Source of the DNA: Bacillota bacterium
Lineage (GTDB): Bacteria > Bacillota > UBA4882 > UBA8346
Length of the DNA stretch: 64,000 bases
Assembly: GCA_023402395.1 (NCBI GenBank)
Contig: JAEYGI010000052.1
Span: 1 to 64,000, forward strand
Reading direction: 5' to 3'
Shown: in pieces, positions 50,519 to 59,428 of the stretch
Layout: each line of letters starts with the position of its first letter
Position numbering within the stretch: position 1 is the first letter of the stretch
Notes under the pieces: model-generated
Databases searched by the model: none
Told to the model about the DNA's origin: nothing
Seen by the model: only the letters and a program-made list of their open reading frames with translations
Translations under genes and position numbers: made by a program

Positions 50519-51175
50519 TTACCCCCCTTGATTGGCTAAACCCTTCAACCTCCGCAGCGCCGCTTCGGGGTCCGGGTCATGGTAAATCAATGTCCCCGCC
50601 ACCAGAATGTCAGCGCCGGCCGCTACCAACCGGGACGTATTTTCCCAGTTGACTCCGCCGTCCACTTCGATTTTACAGGCCAATCCCAGCCGGTCAATGA
50701 TCTCCCGCAACGCGCGAACCTTATCGATCATCGCCGGAATCAATTTCTGGCCGCCGTACCCCGGATTGACCGTCATCAGCAGCACCAGATCCAGATCGGG
50801 CAAGACGTATTCCAAACAATTCAGCGGAGTGGCGGGATTCAAGGTGACCCCGGCCTGACAGCCCAGTTCCTTAATTTTCTGCACCAACCGGTGCAGATGG
50901 AAATGGCCTTCCGCATGCACCATAATCCGCGAGCTGCCGGCTTCGGCGTATAACGGCACGAAAAATTCGGGATTGTTGACCATCAGGTGCGACTCCACCG
51001 GAACCGGGGTGGCTTTGCGGATAGCGCTCACGAACATCGGCCCGAAGGTCAGATTGGGGACGAAATGCCCGTCCATCACATCAAAATGAACCCAATCCGC
51101 TTCCCGGATCTTGGCAACCGATTCTCCCAGCCGGAGCAGATCGGAGTTTAGAATCGACGGCGCGATTTCAACCAT
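50519..51175 (-). CDS. rpe: Ribulose-phosphate 3-epimerase
   Basis: The start at ATG 51175 gives the family length of 218 residues; GAGGAG lies 11 nt upstream. It is a TIM barrel interconverting ribulose-5-phosphate and xylulose-5-phosphate. Signatures: MVEIAPSILNSDLLRLGE, HFDVMDGHFVPNLTFGP, ESHLMVNNPE, VLLMTVNPGYGGQKL and IEVDGGVNWEN, carrying the catalytic Asp pair and metal-binding His/Asp. It follows rsgA in the conserved Bacillota order rlmN-prpC-prkC-rsgA-rpe. Its upstream codons overlap the rsgA 3' end only if the wrong, longer frame is used. Confidence 0.95.
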   Translation of the reverse strand: MVEIAPSILNSDLLRLGESVAKIREADWVHFDVMDGHFVPNLTFGPMFVSAIRKATPVPVESHLMVNNPEFFVPLYAEAGSSRIMVHAEGHFHLHRLVQKIKELGCQAGVTLNPATPLNCLEYVLPDLDLVLLMTVNPGYGGQKLIPAMIDKVRALREIIDRLGLACKIEVDGGVNWENTSRLVAAGADILVAGTLIYHDPDPEAALRRLKGLANQGG

Positions 51176-51303
51176 GAGACGAGACTCTCCTCGAAACTTG
51201 CGCCCCCTTATCGTTTTTTCATTGATGGCACAAGTAGTATATATCGTTATGGCGCTTCCTAGTAAAATTGGTGGCCCATTCATTTTCTTAGGAGACGAAC
51301 CAG

Positions 51304-52191
51304 CTAACGGAAGCGGCGGTCCCAATGTCCCTTGACTTCGGAAAACAACTCCAAGTAGGACTGATAACGCTCGGAATCGATGGCGCCGGAGTTGGCCGCT
51401 TCCTTGACCCGGCAACCCGGCTCGGAAAGATGCAGGCAGGAAGCAAAGCGGCAGTCAGCGGCGTATTGAGCCAGATCCGGGAACAATCCGGACAATTGTT
51501 CCGGCGCGATAAAGTCCAGGGCGAGTTGGGAAAATCCGGGGGTATCCACCACGTAACTGCCGGATTTGACCTTCAGCAACTGCGCCTCTCTGGTGGTGTG
51601 CTTGCCCCGGCCAATTTTGCCGCTGACTTCTCCCGTCCGCAAGCCGAGGCCGGGAGCGATCATATTTAGCAACGCCGATTTGCCGACTCCGGAAGGTCCG
51701 GCGAACACCGCCACTTTCCCGGATATCGCCGCTAACAGCCGGCGTTTGCCCAGATGCGAGCGGACGCTGGTGCATAAGACGTTATACCCGTATTTAAGAT
51801 ATTTATTCGCCACTTTATCTGCTTTTCCTTTTCCGACGAGATCGGTTTTGTTAAAAACCAGCAGATACGGGATTCCACTTGCTTCGGCCAGGATCAGGAA
51901 TTTGTCGATCAGGGCCGGGACCGGGTCCGGGTTTTGATGCGCGAAAACCAGCACTAACAACTCAACGTTAGCGACATAAGGACGGGTCAGGATCGTCTGC
52001 CGCGGCCGGATCCCGGTGATCACTCCTTTTTCGTTTTCAATCTCGAAATCGACCAGATCGCCGACGAGAATCCCCTCGGATTTCAGCTTTAACCGGCCCC
52101 GGATCGCGCACTCGACGACCGGCCCCGCTTCTGGCAGCGGCTCCACAAAATAAAACCCGCCGATGATCCTGACTACCCTTCCGGCTGACAA
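51304..52191 (-). CDS. rsgA: Ribosome small-subunit-dependent GTPase A
   Basis: A 295-residue circularly permuted GTPase that assists late 30S assembly. N-terminal OB fold (about 1-70), then G4 NKTD (114-117), G1 GPSGVGKS (165-172), G3 DTPG (216-219). A C-terminal zinc knuckle has C247, C252, H254 and C260 (DCRFASCLHLSEPGC). Order and spacing are exactly those of RsgA/YloQ. PrkC is known to phosphorylate RsgA in some Bacillota, and here it lies 24 bp downstream of prkC. Confidence 0.96.
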   Translation of the reverse strand: MSAGRVVRIIGGFYFVEPLPEAGPVVECAIRGRLKLKSEGILVGDLVDFEIENEKGVITGIRPRQTILTRPYVANVELLVLVFAHQNPDPVPALIDKFLILAEASGIPYLLVFNKTDLVGKGKADKVANKYLKYGYNVLCTSVRSHLGKRRLLAAISGKVAVFAGPSGVGKSALLNMIAPGLGLRTGEVSGKIGRGKHTTREAQLLKVKSGSYVVDTPGFSQLALDFIAPEQLSGLFPDLAQYAADCRFASCLHLSEPGCRVKEAANSGAIDSERYQSYLELFSEVKGHWDRRFR

Positions 52192-52215
52192 ACTCGGGCC
52201 TCCTTGAACTCCTGC

Positions 52216-53871
52216 CTAATCCGCATTATTATAACTGGCGGTCGGCCCGGAACTGATGATGAAGTTCATGGCCGTCCCCATCGGCACCCGTTCGTAGGGA
52301 ACCGGTTTCTGGTCGATAATGACCCCTTCCGGATATATGTTGCTCGGGGTCTGAGTAGCCTGGTTATAAATCAGCCCCAGGGTTCCCAGTTCGGCCCGGA
52401 CTTCCGACAGCGGCCGGTTGATAAAATTGGGAACTTGCACCAGCGTCGCGGAGACGATGTTGAGAGTAATTGATACGCTGGCGCTCTGTTCGATTTGAGT
52501 GTTTTCGGCGGGCAACTGCTTAATGACAGTTCCCTGGGGAGCGTCCGGATCCGATTCGGAAAGGATCTCGCCCAGCCTCAGTCCGGCTTCCTCCAAGGCC
52601 AGCTCCGCCTCGAGCTGGGTCTTGCCCATCAGGCCCGGCACGCGGACCAATTGCGGCCCCCGGCTCAAAACCACCTCAACCTCGGTATCGGTCCGTTTTT
52701 GCTGGCCAGCCGGAGGTTTTTGGGAGATGACGAATCCATTCGGATAATCGGAATTAAAGAGCCGGTTAATCACTTTGATCCGCAAATTGCGCTCCCTGAG
52801 CAGTTCCCGGGCTTCGTTAAACTCTTTCCCAACCAGGCTGGGAACCCGGACTTCGGGACGGGGCGGCGTAAAGACGCCGTTAAGAAACAAGTATGTCAAA
52901 ATAAAGACAAACAAAATACTGCCGCCGAACCCCGCCAGAACCCAAGGCAACCAATGCCGCTTCTGATTGGCACCGGCCGGCTCCTGATCGCGCACTCCGG
53001 CCCAGATTTCGGTCGGCATCTCGGTAACATCGGGAAGCTCGGACTCCCGGCTTCGCCGCGCCTGAACCAGTGCGATCTCTTTCAGCATGGCCAGCGCGGT
53101 GGGAAAGCGTTGGGCCGGGTCGACAGCCATCGCTTTTTCGATGATCGATTCCACCGATTGGCTGATCTCCGGCCGGAGTTCTCCGGCGGGAACCGCATTC
53201 CCCTGTAAGTGACGGAGGGCGATGGCGATCGAGGTATCGCCGGTATAGGGCACCTCTCCGGTAAGCAATTCGTATAGCACGCACCCCAGCGAGTACAGGT
53301 CGGACTGGGGGCCGACCACTCCGCCGCGGATCTGTTCCGGGGACGAGTAATGGACCGATCCGACCACCATCCCGGTCTGGGTGAACGATCCGGCGCTGAT
53401 GGCCCGGGCGATTCCAAAATCGGTCACTTTAATCTGCCCGTCGGGGGTTACTAGGATATTATGGGGTTTAATGTCGCGGTGAATAATATTCCGTTGATGG
53501 GCATGATGCAGGGCGGCGGCAATCTGGCGGGTGATCTCCAAGGCGCGGTCGATCGCCAGCGGCGCCTCCCGTTTGATGATGCTCTTCAGGGTCTCGCCCG
53601 GAATAAATTCCATCACGATGTAGTCCATCCCGTCCTCTTGCCCGACGTCGTAGATGTTGACCACGTTCGGATGGGAAAGGCTGGCCGCGGCCCGTGCCTC
53701 GCGCCGGAACCGTTCCACGAATTCGGCGTCATTGGCGAATTGCGGCCGTAATATCTTAACTGCGACAGTCCGGCAGAGCAAGGAACATTCCGCTTTATAC
53801 ACCAGCGCCATGCCGCCTTCTCCGATCAGTTCCATCAAACGGTAGCGGTTGCCGAAAATTTTGCCGATCAC
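52216..53871 (-). CDS. prkC: Serine/threonine kinase with three PASTA domains
   Basis: A 551-residue membrane kinase. Kinase domain at 1-270: glycine loop IGEGGMALVY, K39 in VAVKI, catalytic HRDIKPHN (131-138), DFG (151-153), activation loop with GSVHYSSPEQ. One transmembrane helix (about 315-338; PWVLAGFGGSILFVFILTY). Three extracytoplasmic PASTA domains (about 345-412, 413-482, 483-551) expected to bind muropeptides or lipid II. The start is GTG with GGTGGGA upstream. The adjacent phosphatase PrpC and FHA protein, and IreB nearby, complete a phospho-signalling cluster governing wall metabolism and spore germination in related bacteria. Confidence 0.95.
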   Translation of the reverse strand: MIGKIFGNRYRLMELIGEGGMALVYKAECSLLCRTVAVKILRPQFANDAEFVERFRREARAAASLSHPNVVNIYDVGQEDGMDYIVMEFIPGETLKSIIKREAPLAIDRALEITRQIAAALHHAHQRNIIHRDIKPHNILVTPDGQIKVTDFGIARAISAGSFTQTGMVVGSVHYSSPEQIRGGVVGPQSDLYSLGCVLYELLTGEVPYTGDTSIAIALRHLQGNAVPAGELRPEISQSVESIIEKAMAVDPAQRFPTALAMLKEIALVQARRSRESELPDVTEMPTEIWAGVRDQEPAGANQKRHWLPWVLAGFGGSILFVFILTYLFLNGVFTPPRPEVRVPSLVGKEFNEARELLRERNLRIKVINRLFNSDYPNGFVISQKPPAGQQKRTDTEVEVVLSRGPQLVRVPGLMGKTQLEAELALEEAGLRLGEILSESDPDAPQGTVIKQLPAENTQIEQSASVSITLNIVSATLVQVPNFINRPLSEVRAELGTLGLIYNQATQTPSNIYPEGVIIDQKPVPYERVPMGTAMNFIISSGPTASYNNAD

Positions 53872-53977
53872 TGTCCCACCTCGATTCGAATCTGAGATTC
53901 CATGCGAAGACGACTTTAAATTCTGCGGGCAGGAGCGTTATTCCTTCCCCCCGTTGCCGCAGGGTCACCCAATAATG

Positions 53978-54670
53978 TTATATTTCGATTACAATTACGG
54001 TGATATTGTCGGCGCCGCCCGAGTCATTGGCGGCTTGAACCAGGTTGGCGGCGATTTGCTGGGGTGGAGCCTCCTCCGACAACAATTGGAGGATCATGTT
54101 CTCCTTTAATCCGCCGCTCAGCCCGTCGGAGCATAATAAAAATTTCTCTCCGGCCCGCACCGGAACCGAACAGACTTCCACCTCCGGCAACCCTTGGGTG
54201 CCGAGCGCCCGGGTCAGAATATTCCGCTGCGGATGAATTTGGGCTTCTTCCGCCGAGAGTCCGCCGTTTTTGACCAATTCGGCCACCAACGAGTGATCGT
54301 CGGTAAGTTGGGTCAGCTCCCCCCGGGACCACAGATAAATCCGGCTGTCCCCGACATGCGTAAAGTAAGCCAGGCAACCGTCAAGCGCCAGCACGGCAAC
54401 GGTGGTCCCCATTCCCTCGCACTCGGGGCGGCGGGCGGTTTCGTCGAGAATAATCCGGTTGGCCCGGGATACCGCTTCCTTGAGCGCTCCGGCGATATCC
54501 GGCTCCATAGCGGCGCTTAAGATCGTTTCCACCGCGAGTGCGCTCGCCACTTCCCCGGCTTGATGGCCGCCCATCCCATCGGCGACCACGAACAGGTTGC
54601 CGCGGTAGCCGTAGCAATCCTCGTTTTGCTCCCGTACTTTGCCCGGATCGGTTTTTGAACCAATTTTCAT
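53978..54670 (-). CDS. prpC: PP2C-type protein phosphatase
   Basis: The start at ATG 54670 is supported by GAGGTAAAAACG, giving 230 residues. Metal-dependent PPM phosphatase motifs: REQNEDCYG, VVADGMGGH, THVGDSRIYL, LLCSDGLSGG and SGGADNITVIVI. It reverses PrkC phosphorylation in the cytoplasm. It lies between the FHA gene and prkC in one operon. Confidence 0.95.
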   Translation of the reverse strand: MKIGSKTDPGKVREQNEDCYGYRGNLFVVADGMGGHQAGEVASALAVETILSAAMEPDIAGALKEAVSRANRIILDETARRPECEGMGTTVAVLALDGCLAYFTHVGDSRIYLWSRGELTQLTDDHSLVAELVKNGGLSAEEAQIHPQRNILTRALGTQGLPEVEVCSVPVRAGEKFLLCSDGLSGGLKENMILQLLSEEAPPQQIAANLVQAANDSGGADNITVIVIEI

Positions 54671-54714
54671 CGTTTTTACCTCGAAACTAGCGATCGGATC
54701 AGGCACGCGCCGGC

Positions 54715-55230
54715 TTATTCCCGGCCAACCTCAATGACGGTCTGACCCAATTTGATTGTATCTCCCGGCTCCAGCCTTTTGCGGGAGGCCAGGGGCTGTC
54801 CGTTGAGAAAAGTGCCGTTGGTGCTGTTTAAATCCTCCAAATACAACTGGGCTCCCTTGCGTCGGATCACGGCGTGAAATCGGGAGACTTTCGGATCCCG
54901 CAGTTGGATATGGTTTTCCGGCTGGCGACCCAAGCGGATCTCATCGGTCACTCCCACAAACTGGCGGCCCCGGTCAACTCCCGAGCTGACGGTGAAGATC
55001 CAATGGTCCAAAGCAGCCCGATCCCGCTGCCGCCGAATTTTGGTCACCTCGGTCGCTTGAGTCATGCCGGAGGCGTCCGATTGCACCGAGCGAATCGCCG
55101 AACGCCGGCAGGTTCGTTCTTCTGTGCCGTTGCCCGGCGAATCCTCGTTCTCACTCCGGGGATCCGCGGCATCGGGCCCGGTTTTCGGTTTCAAACTTGA
55201 AATCTTATGAAACAGGCGCCGAATGTTCAT
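54715..55230 (-). CDS. FHA-domain protein
   Basis: A 171-residue protein with a Ser/Arg-rich, probably disordered N-terminal half (about 1-75) containing several threonines (ATEVTKIRRQ and others) and a C-terminal FHA domain (about 90-171): IRLGRQPENHIQLRDPKVSRFH, GAQLYLEDLNSTNGTFLNG, EPGDTIKLGQTVIEV. The GR, SRFH and NSTNG residues that hold phosphothreonine are intact. Its start overlaps the 3' end of rlmN by 26 bp, so translation is coupled. It is probably a reader or substrate of PrkC; an FHA gene in this position is reminiscent of the mycobacterial pstP/pknB locus. Confidence 0.9.
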   Translation of the reverse strand: MNIRRLFHKISSLKPKTGPDAADPRSENEDSPGNGTEERTCRRSAIRSVQSDASGMTQATEVTKIRRQRDRAALDHWIFTVSSGVDRGRQFVGVTDEIRLGRQPENHIQLRDPKVSRFHAVIRRKGAQLYLEDLNSTNGTFLNGQPLASRKRLEPGDTIKLGQTVIEVGRE

Positions 55231-56263
55231 CTGTCAACCTTTTCCCTCGCAATTGGCCGCAAGCGGCCGTCAACTCCAAACCACGCTCGCGCCTGACCGT
55301 TACTTCAATCCCTTCGTCCCGCAATCCCCGCTCAAAATGGCGGATCCGTTCCGGCGCCGAGCGCTGGTACGGTGAGCCGGGAACCGCATTAAACGGGATG
55401 AGGTTTACGTGACAGAGCATCCCTTTCAAAGCGGCGGCCAGTTGCCGCAGATCGGCCTCCCGGTCGTTAACCCCGGCCATCATCGTGTATTCGAAGGTTA
55501 CCCGGCGTCCGGTCACTCCGACATAGTACCGGCATGCATCCAGCACCGCCCGGACCGGATAGTTGCGATTGATCGGCATTAACTCATCACGCAGCCGATC
55601 ATCGGCGGCATGCAGCGAGACCGCCAGATTAAGCTGAAGGTTCTCTCCGGCCAGGCGCTTGATGCCTGGCACCAGCCCGCAAGTGGAAATCGTGATATGC
55701 CGCGCGCCGATCCCCATTCCTTCCGGATCGTTGATGATCCGGATTGCTTTCAGCAATTGATCGTAATTGGCCAGCGGTTCGCCTTGTCCCATGGCGACGA
55801 GGCTATTGATTCGTACTTTGGCGTCCCTGCCGATTGACAGGGGCTGATCGACGATCTCCCCGGCGGTCAGGTTCCGGACCAGTCCCAATTGGCCGGTGGC
55901 GCAAAAACGGCAACCCATGCCGCAGCCGACTTGGGTTGAGAAACAAACGGTATGGCGTTCCCCTTCCGGAATGTAAACGCTTTCCACGCAATCCCCGTCC
56001 GCCAGGCCGAAAAGGAACTTGGCGGTTCCATCCGGATCCCGTTCTTTGGCCAACAGCTTCAAACAACCCAGCTCTACATTTTGGGCTTTGAAGGTCTCCC
56101 GCAACTCCCGGGGCAGCACCGTCAGCTCATCCCAGTCGCAGGCCCCTTTTTGGTACAGCCACTGATAAATCTGACTCCCCCGGAACCTCGGTAGATTATA
56201 TGTTGATAGCCATGATTGTAATTCACTGATTTCCAATCCCTTAATATTCAAACAGCTTCCCAA
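55205..56263 (-). CDS. rlmN: 23S rRNA A2503 / tRNA A37 C2-methyltransferase
   Basis: A 352-residue radical SAM enzyme. The cluster motif is C114-x3-C118-x2-C121 (VGCGMGCRFCATG). The C-terminal AACGQL cysteine is the mechanistic Cys that carries the methylene intermediate in RlmN. N-terminal helices (LPRFRGSQIYQWLYQKG) bind RNA. The length is typical. It heads the conserved cluster, and its 3' end overlaps the FHA gene. Confidence 0.96.
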   Translation of the reverse strand: MGSCLNIKGLEISELQSWLSTYNLPRFRGSQIYQWLYQKGACDWDELTVLPRELRETFKAQNVELGCLKLLAKERDPDGTAKFLFGLADGDCVESVYIPEGERHTVCFSTQVGCGMGCRFCATGQLGLVRNLTAGEIVDQPLSIGRDAKVRINSLVAMGQGEPLANYDQLLKAIRIINDPEGMGIGARHITISTCGLVPGIKRLAGENLQLNLAVSLHAADDRLRDELMPINRNYPVRAVLDACRYYVGVTGRRVTFEYTMMAGVNDREADLRQLAAALKGMLCHVNLIPFNAVPGSPYQRSAPERIRHFERGLRDEGIEVTVRRERGLELTAACGQLRGKRLTDEHSAPVS

Positions 56264-56303
56264 GGCTCCTTTGTGACGTTATTTGGATTATTTTGCCCTG
56301 CTC

Positions 56304-56335
56304 CCAAAAAGAAATCCCCCTTCCAGAGGGATTGT
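56304..56335 (-). terminator. Terminator of spo0A
   Basis: AATCCC(T)CT and AG(G)GGGATT around loop GGA, followed on the minus strand by TCTTTTTG. It lies about 20 bp past the spo0A stop, ahead of rlmN. Confidence 0.85.
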
Positions 56336-56350
56336 GACAGGGAGATCAGT

Positions 56351-57151
56351 TCAGACAATCTTTGATTCCAATCTCAATCGATCCGCGATTTTGGCCACGA
56401 ATGAGGCTGTGGTGGGAAAGCGTCCCCGCTTGTTGTCGAATCCGAAAAACTTCTCCATGTACTCCGAGTTGCCCCGTTCCCAGCCGATTTCAATGGTATG
56501 GCGGATAGCGGATTCGACACCGCTGGGAGTGGAACGGTATTTATCGGCGATGCGTGGGTAGAGATTCTTCGTAATGTTGCCCAGTACCTCAACTTCCTTG
56601 GTGGCGATGATGATCGCATCCCTCAGGTAGGCATAGCCCCGGAAATGAGCCGGAATCCCCATTTCGTGAAAGAGTTTGCTCACCTCAAGCTCCAGTTCGC
56701 TTTCGGTCTTTTCCCGCTTCACGCCTGTGGTTAAAACCGGCCGTTCCAACGAAGACTTGATTGTTTTGCCCGACACCGGTTCTCCGGAGGTGAACTGCCG
56801 GATCCGTTCAAACAATGTCGGGGCATCAAAAGGCTTCACCATATAATACGTGGCGCCCAGCGAGATCAACCGTTGGATCATGGATTCCTGTTCAAAGGCT
56901 GTCAAAACGATCACAATCGGGCGTTCCGGCATATTGCCCAAACGCTCCAATACCCCGATGCCGTCAAGATAAGGCATGGTGATATCCAGAATCAGCACAT
57001 CCGGTTTGAGCTTTTCGATCAGTTGCAACGCTTCGATTCCGTCATAGGCAACCGCCGTGAGTTCCATATCTTCCTGGAGGTCAATCAGATCGGTCAATGT
57101 CGTGCAGAGTTCCCGATTGTTATCGGCAACCACAATCCTGATTTTTGACAT
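56351..57151 (-). CDS. spo0A: Stage 0 sporulation protein A
   Basis: A 266-residue master regulator of sporulation entry. Receiver domain at 1-125 with acidic pocket (VVADNN), phospho-acceptor D56 (LILDITMP) and switch Lys in MVKPFD. The C-terminal DNA-binding domain (about 150-266) has the sigA-interacting and recognition helices seen in Spo0A (GYAYLRDAIIIATKE, LYPRIADKY, SGVESAIRHTIEIGWERGN). GGAGGGGG precedes the ATG. A sigma-H-type promoter and an 0A box lie about 40-65 bp upstream, so positive feedback is expected. Its presence shows the organism is, or descends from, an endospore-former. Confidence 0.97.
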   Translation of the reverse strand: MSKIRIVVADNNRELCTTLTDLIDLQEDMELTAVAYDGIEALQLIEKLKPDVLILDITMPYLDGIGVLERLGNMPERPIVIVLTAFEQESMIQRLISLGATYYMVKPFDAPTLFERIRQFTSGEPVSGKTIKSSLERPVLTTGVKREKTESELELEVSKLFHEMGIPAHFRGYAYLRDAIIIATKEVEVLGNITKNLYPRIADKYRSTPSGVESAIRHTIEIGWERGNSEYMEKFFGFDNKRGRFPTTASFVAKIADRLRLESKIV

Positions 57152-57189
57152 GCATCCCCCTCCTTAATAACATAATCATTAATTAGTAT

Positions 57190-57218
57190 TTATTCGACAG
57201 GAAGGGGCCAAATCCTTT
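57190..57218 (-). promoter_or_regulatory. Sigma-H promoter with overlapping 0A box upstream of spo0A
   Basis: On the minus strand AAAGGATTT (57210-57218), an 11-bp spacer and GTCGAATAA (57190-57198) match the sigma-H consensus at every defined position. TGTCGAA (57193-57199), the Spo0A-box core, overlaps the -10. Distance to the ATG is about 40 bp. Confidence 0.8.
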
Positions 57219-57244
57219 TTATGCTCCGACAATTGTATTATAAC

Positions 57245-57784
57245 TCAGCCTGCCTGACGGTCGCGGTGGTTCCGGAAAAATCGTTCGGCGTTCAGTTCCA
57301 TCAAAATAATGTCTTTCCACTGATTTTGATGGCGCTGCAAAATTCCGACCGACTTGAACCCGGTCTTCAGATAGCAGCGGATCGCCCGGATATTGAAATC
57401 ATAGACCCGAAGGTAAATACGGCGAAACCGTTTGGTGGTGAACAGATGATCGCAAATCAGGCCAATGGCCTCCCCGCCGTAACCTCTCCCCAAGTATTCC
57501 CGGTTTCCAATCCGGATCCGGAGTTCCGCTTCCCGTAAGCTCCAATTGATATGATCGAGTTCCAGATCGCCAATAACTACGCCGGCCAGCGTTTCGATGA
57601 CAAAAATTTGATAGTTCCGGCCGGGAACATTAGAGCAGTACCATCGTTCTAATTCATGAAGGTCAACCGGAAGATCGCAATCGACAAACGATTGCAACTC
57701 CTGATCCCGGTTCCAGCCGACCATCAGTTCCAAATCGCCAAAGGCCATCGGACGTAATTGAATTCTGCTTCCGGCGAATTCCAC
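57245..57784 (-). CDS. GNAT acetyltransferase, RimJ/RimL type
   Basis: A 179-residue N-acetyltransferase (Acetyltransf_3). RIQLRPMAFGDLELMVGWNR is the usual entry; VIGDLELDHINW and EAELRIRIGNREYLGRGYGG carry the acetyl-CoA pyrophosphate loop (Q/RxxGxG/A). FNIRAIRCYLKTGFKSVGIL is the C-terminal signature. GTG start with GAGGAGG upstream. The substrate is unknown; family members modify ribosomal proteins, amines or antibiotics. It precedes spo0A without obvious functional link. Confidence 0.9.
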   Translation of the reverse strand: MEFAGSRIQLRPMAFGDLELMVGWNRDQELQSFVDCDLPVDLHELERWYCSNVPGRNYQIFVIETLAGVVIGDLELDHINWSLREAELRIRIGNREYLGRGYGGEAIGLICDHLFTTKRFRRIYLRVYDFNIRAIRCYLKTGFKSVGILQRHQNQWKDIILMELNAERFFRNHRDRQAG

Positions 57785-57961
57785 CGCGAACCCCTCCTCA
57801 AATTCTGAATTTGCTTCGATTGAATGCTGCGTTGGTTGTTTGATTGGGATGGGATTTTTCTACGTAAGATTTCGCGATGGGGTTTCAGCTTCCCTCCAAG
57901 TAATTATAGGCATTGTGCCAGTTGGATGGAAGCGGCGGAGGCCGGGCACAACCCGGTGACA

Positions 57962-57992
57962 TAAAAAAGATGAGGGGTCTCCTCATCTTTTT
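57962..57992 (-). terminator. Terminator of spoVS
   Basis: AAAAAGATGAGG and CCTCATCTTTTT with a 5-nt loop, bidirectional, about 30 bp past the spoVS stop on the minus strand. Confidence 0.92.
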
Positions 57993-58020
57993 AAACTTAA
58001 TGGCGTTGAACTTAATCGAT

Positions 58021-58281
58021 TTATTTCGGCTCCACGATCAACTTGATGGCCGTTCGCGCCTCCCCATCAATGGTCACTTCAGTGAAGGCCGGGATACATA
58101 CCAGATTGATGCCGCTTGGGGCGACGAATCCTCTGGCGATGGCCACCGCTTTCACCGCCTGGTTGATGGCTCCGGCTCCGATTGCTTGAATCTCGACAAT
58201 CCCTTTTTCACGTATGATACCTGATAACGCCCCGGCAACCGCATTTGGACTGGATTTCGCCGATACCTTCAAAACATCCAT
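58021..58281 (-). CDS. spoVS: Stage V sporulation protein S
   Basis: The start at ATG 58281 gives 86 residues, the exact family length; GGAGGG lies upstream (inside the longer frame). SpoVS is an Alba-like small protein needed for spore coat/cortex maturation and septation control. It is almost invariant: DVLKVSAKSSPNAVAGAL, QAIGAGAINQAVKAVAIARG, INLVCIPAFTEVTIDGEART. It closes the conserved recA-rny-ymdB-spoVS neighbourhood. A bidirectional terminator follows. Confidence 0.97.
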   Translation of the reverse strand: MDVLKVSAKSSPNAVAGALSGIIREKGIVEIQAIGAGAINQAVKAVAIARGFVAPSGINLVCIPAFTEVTIDGEARTAIKLIVEPK

Positions 58282-58576
58282 TTTTTGTTTTCCCTCCATT
58301 GCTTGGTTCTTTGGCTGGATGGTTCAGTGAAAAATAATTTACTGCTACTATTAATATGAATGTTCTTTAAAATGGATATCTCAATTTCGCAAATTTCCCA
58401 AAAGTCTTGAAATAAAAGACAGTCAGTCCCGCGCTCCACAGCCCGAAAGCCCTTCCACGCCTAGCGAGGGATACCCCCGCTGGCATGATCTTCGCCAAAG
58501 CTCATGGGTTGACACTGACCGGAGCAAGGACAAAGTCGCTCTAAGCTTGCGAAGAATCAGTGATGACTGATAGCCG
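58282..58576. other. Intergenic between ymdB and spoVS
   Basis: About 295 bp. The spoVS-proximal 120 bp is AT-rich and should hold its promoter. The ymdB-proximal 150 bp is G+C-rich with short hairpins (AGCGGGGG…CCCTCGCT near 58465) but has no gene or RNA family that I recognise. Confidence 0.4.
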
Positions 58577-59368
58577 TTATCCAATGGCTTCAAAATCACG
58601 GCGAATCCGTTGAATGGCGGTGGTTTTGCCGAACTCATCGATATCCAGCAACACCGAATTGAGCATCACCGGACCCTCCGCCACTTCAAACCGGACCGGA
58701 CGCTTGGTGCGGAACTTGGTGATCACGATTTCGGGATCGATGCCAAGCACCGAATTGAGTGGGCCGGTCATTCCCACATCCGTAATATACCCGGTCCCTT
58801 TGGGAAGAATTCTCTCGTCGGCCGTAGCGATATGAGTGTGGGTACCAATGACCGCCGTCACTCTGCCGTCCAGATACCAGCCTAGCGCGATCTTTTCCGA
58901 GGTCGCTTCGGCGTGGATATCCACCAGAATGATGTCGGTCCGTTTTTTCAATGACTGAATCACTTCATCGGCGGTTTCAAACGGGCAGCGGGTTGGTTCC
59001 AAAAACACCTGCCCCAGCAAGTTGGTCACTGCGACCAGCACGCCCTTTTCAGTCTCGGCCAGATAAAAACCCTGACCGGGAGTTCCTTTGGGGTAATTAG
59101 CCGGCCGGATGACCCTCGGCTCGTTTTCCAGCACGTTGTAAATATCGCGGTTGTCCCAGGTATGGTTGCCCATGGTAATCACGTCCACTCCGCCGTTCAG
59201 CAGTTCCTGGGTCACCTCCCGGGTAATGCCAAACCCTCCGGCCGCGTTTTCGCCATTGGCGACTATCAGATCCACCCCAGTGGCGTCGATCATCTCCCGC
59301 AAGCCCGAGCGAATGGCTTTTCGCCCCGGGCGCCCGACGATATCTCCTATGAATAACACTCTAAGCAA
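58577..59368 (-). CDS. ymdB: YmdB-family metallophosphodiesterase
   Basis: The start is taken at TTG 59368, 6 nt after GGTGGAG, because the family begins LRVLFIGDIVG; the product has 263 residues. Binuclear metallophosphoesterase with GDIVGRPGR, ANGENAAGGFGIT, TMGNHTWDN, DIHAEATSEK and GTHTHIATADE, the last two carrying metal-binding His/Asp/Glu. YmdB hydrolyses 2',3'-cAMP-type nucleotides and affects motility/biofilm choice in Bacillus subtilis. It is linked to RNase Y by gene order here and by physiology there. Confidence 0.95.
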   Translation of the reverse strand: MLRVLFIGDIVGRPGRKAIRSGLREMIDATGVDLIVANGENAAGGFGITREVTQELLNGGVDVITMGNHTWDNRDIYNVLENEPRVIRPANYPKGTPGQGFYLAETEKGVLVAVTNLLGQVFLEPTRCPFETADEVIQSLKKRTDIILVDIHAEATSEKIALGWYLDGRVTAVIGTHTHIATADERILPKGTGYITDVGMTGPLNSVLGIDPEIVITKFRTKRPVRFEVAEGPVMLNSVLLDIDEFGKTTAIQRIRRDFEAIG

Positions 59369-59428
59369 TTCGCTCTCCACCCATGTATGTGCCGTTTCAA
59401 TTTTGCCGTTATTCCCTTTTTTTATACA

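Noticed and set aside
58423..58638. 71-aa minus-strand ORF between ymdB and spoVS
   Set aside because: It overlaps the ymdB 3' end in another frame and has an unsupported start; the region is better left as intergenic.
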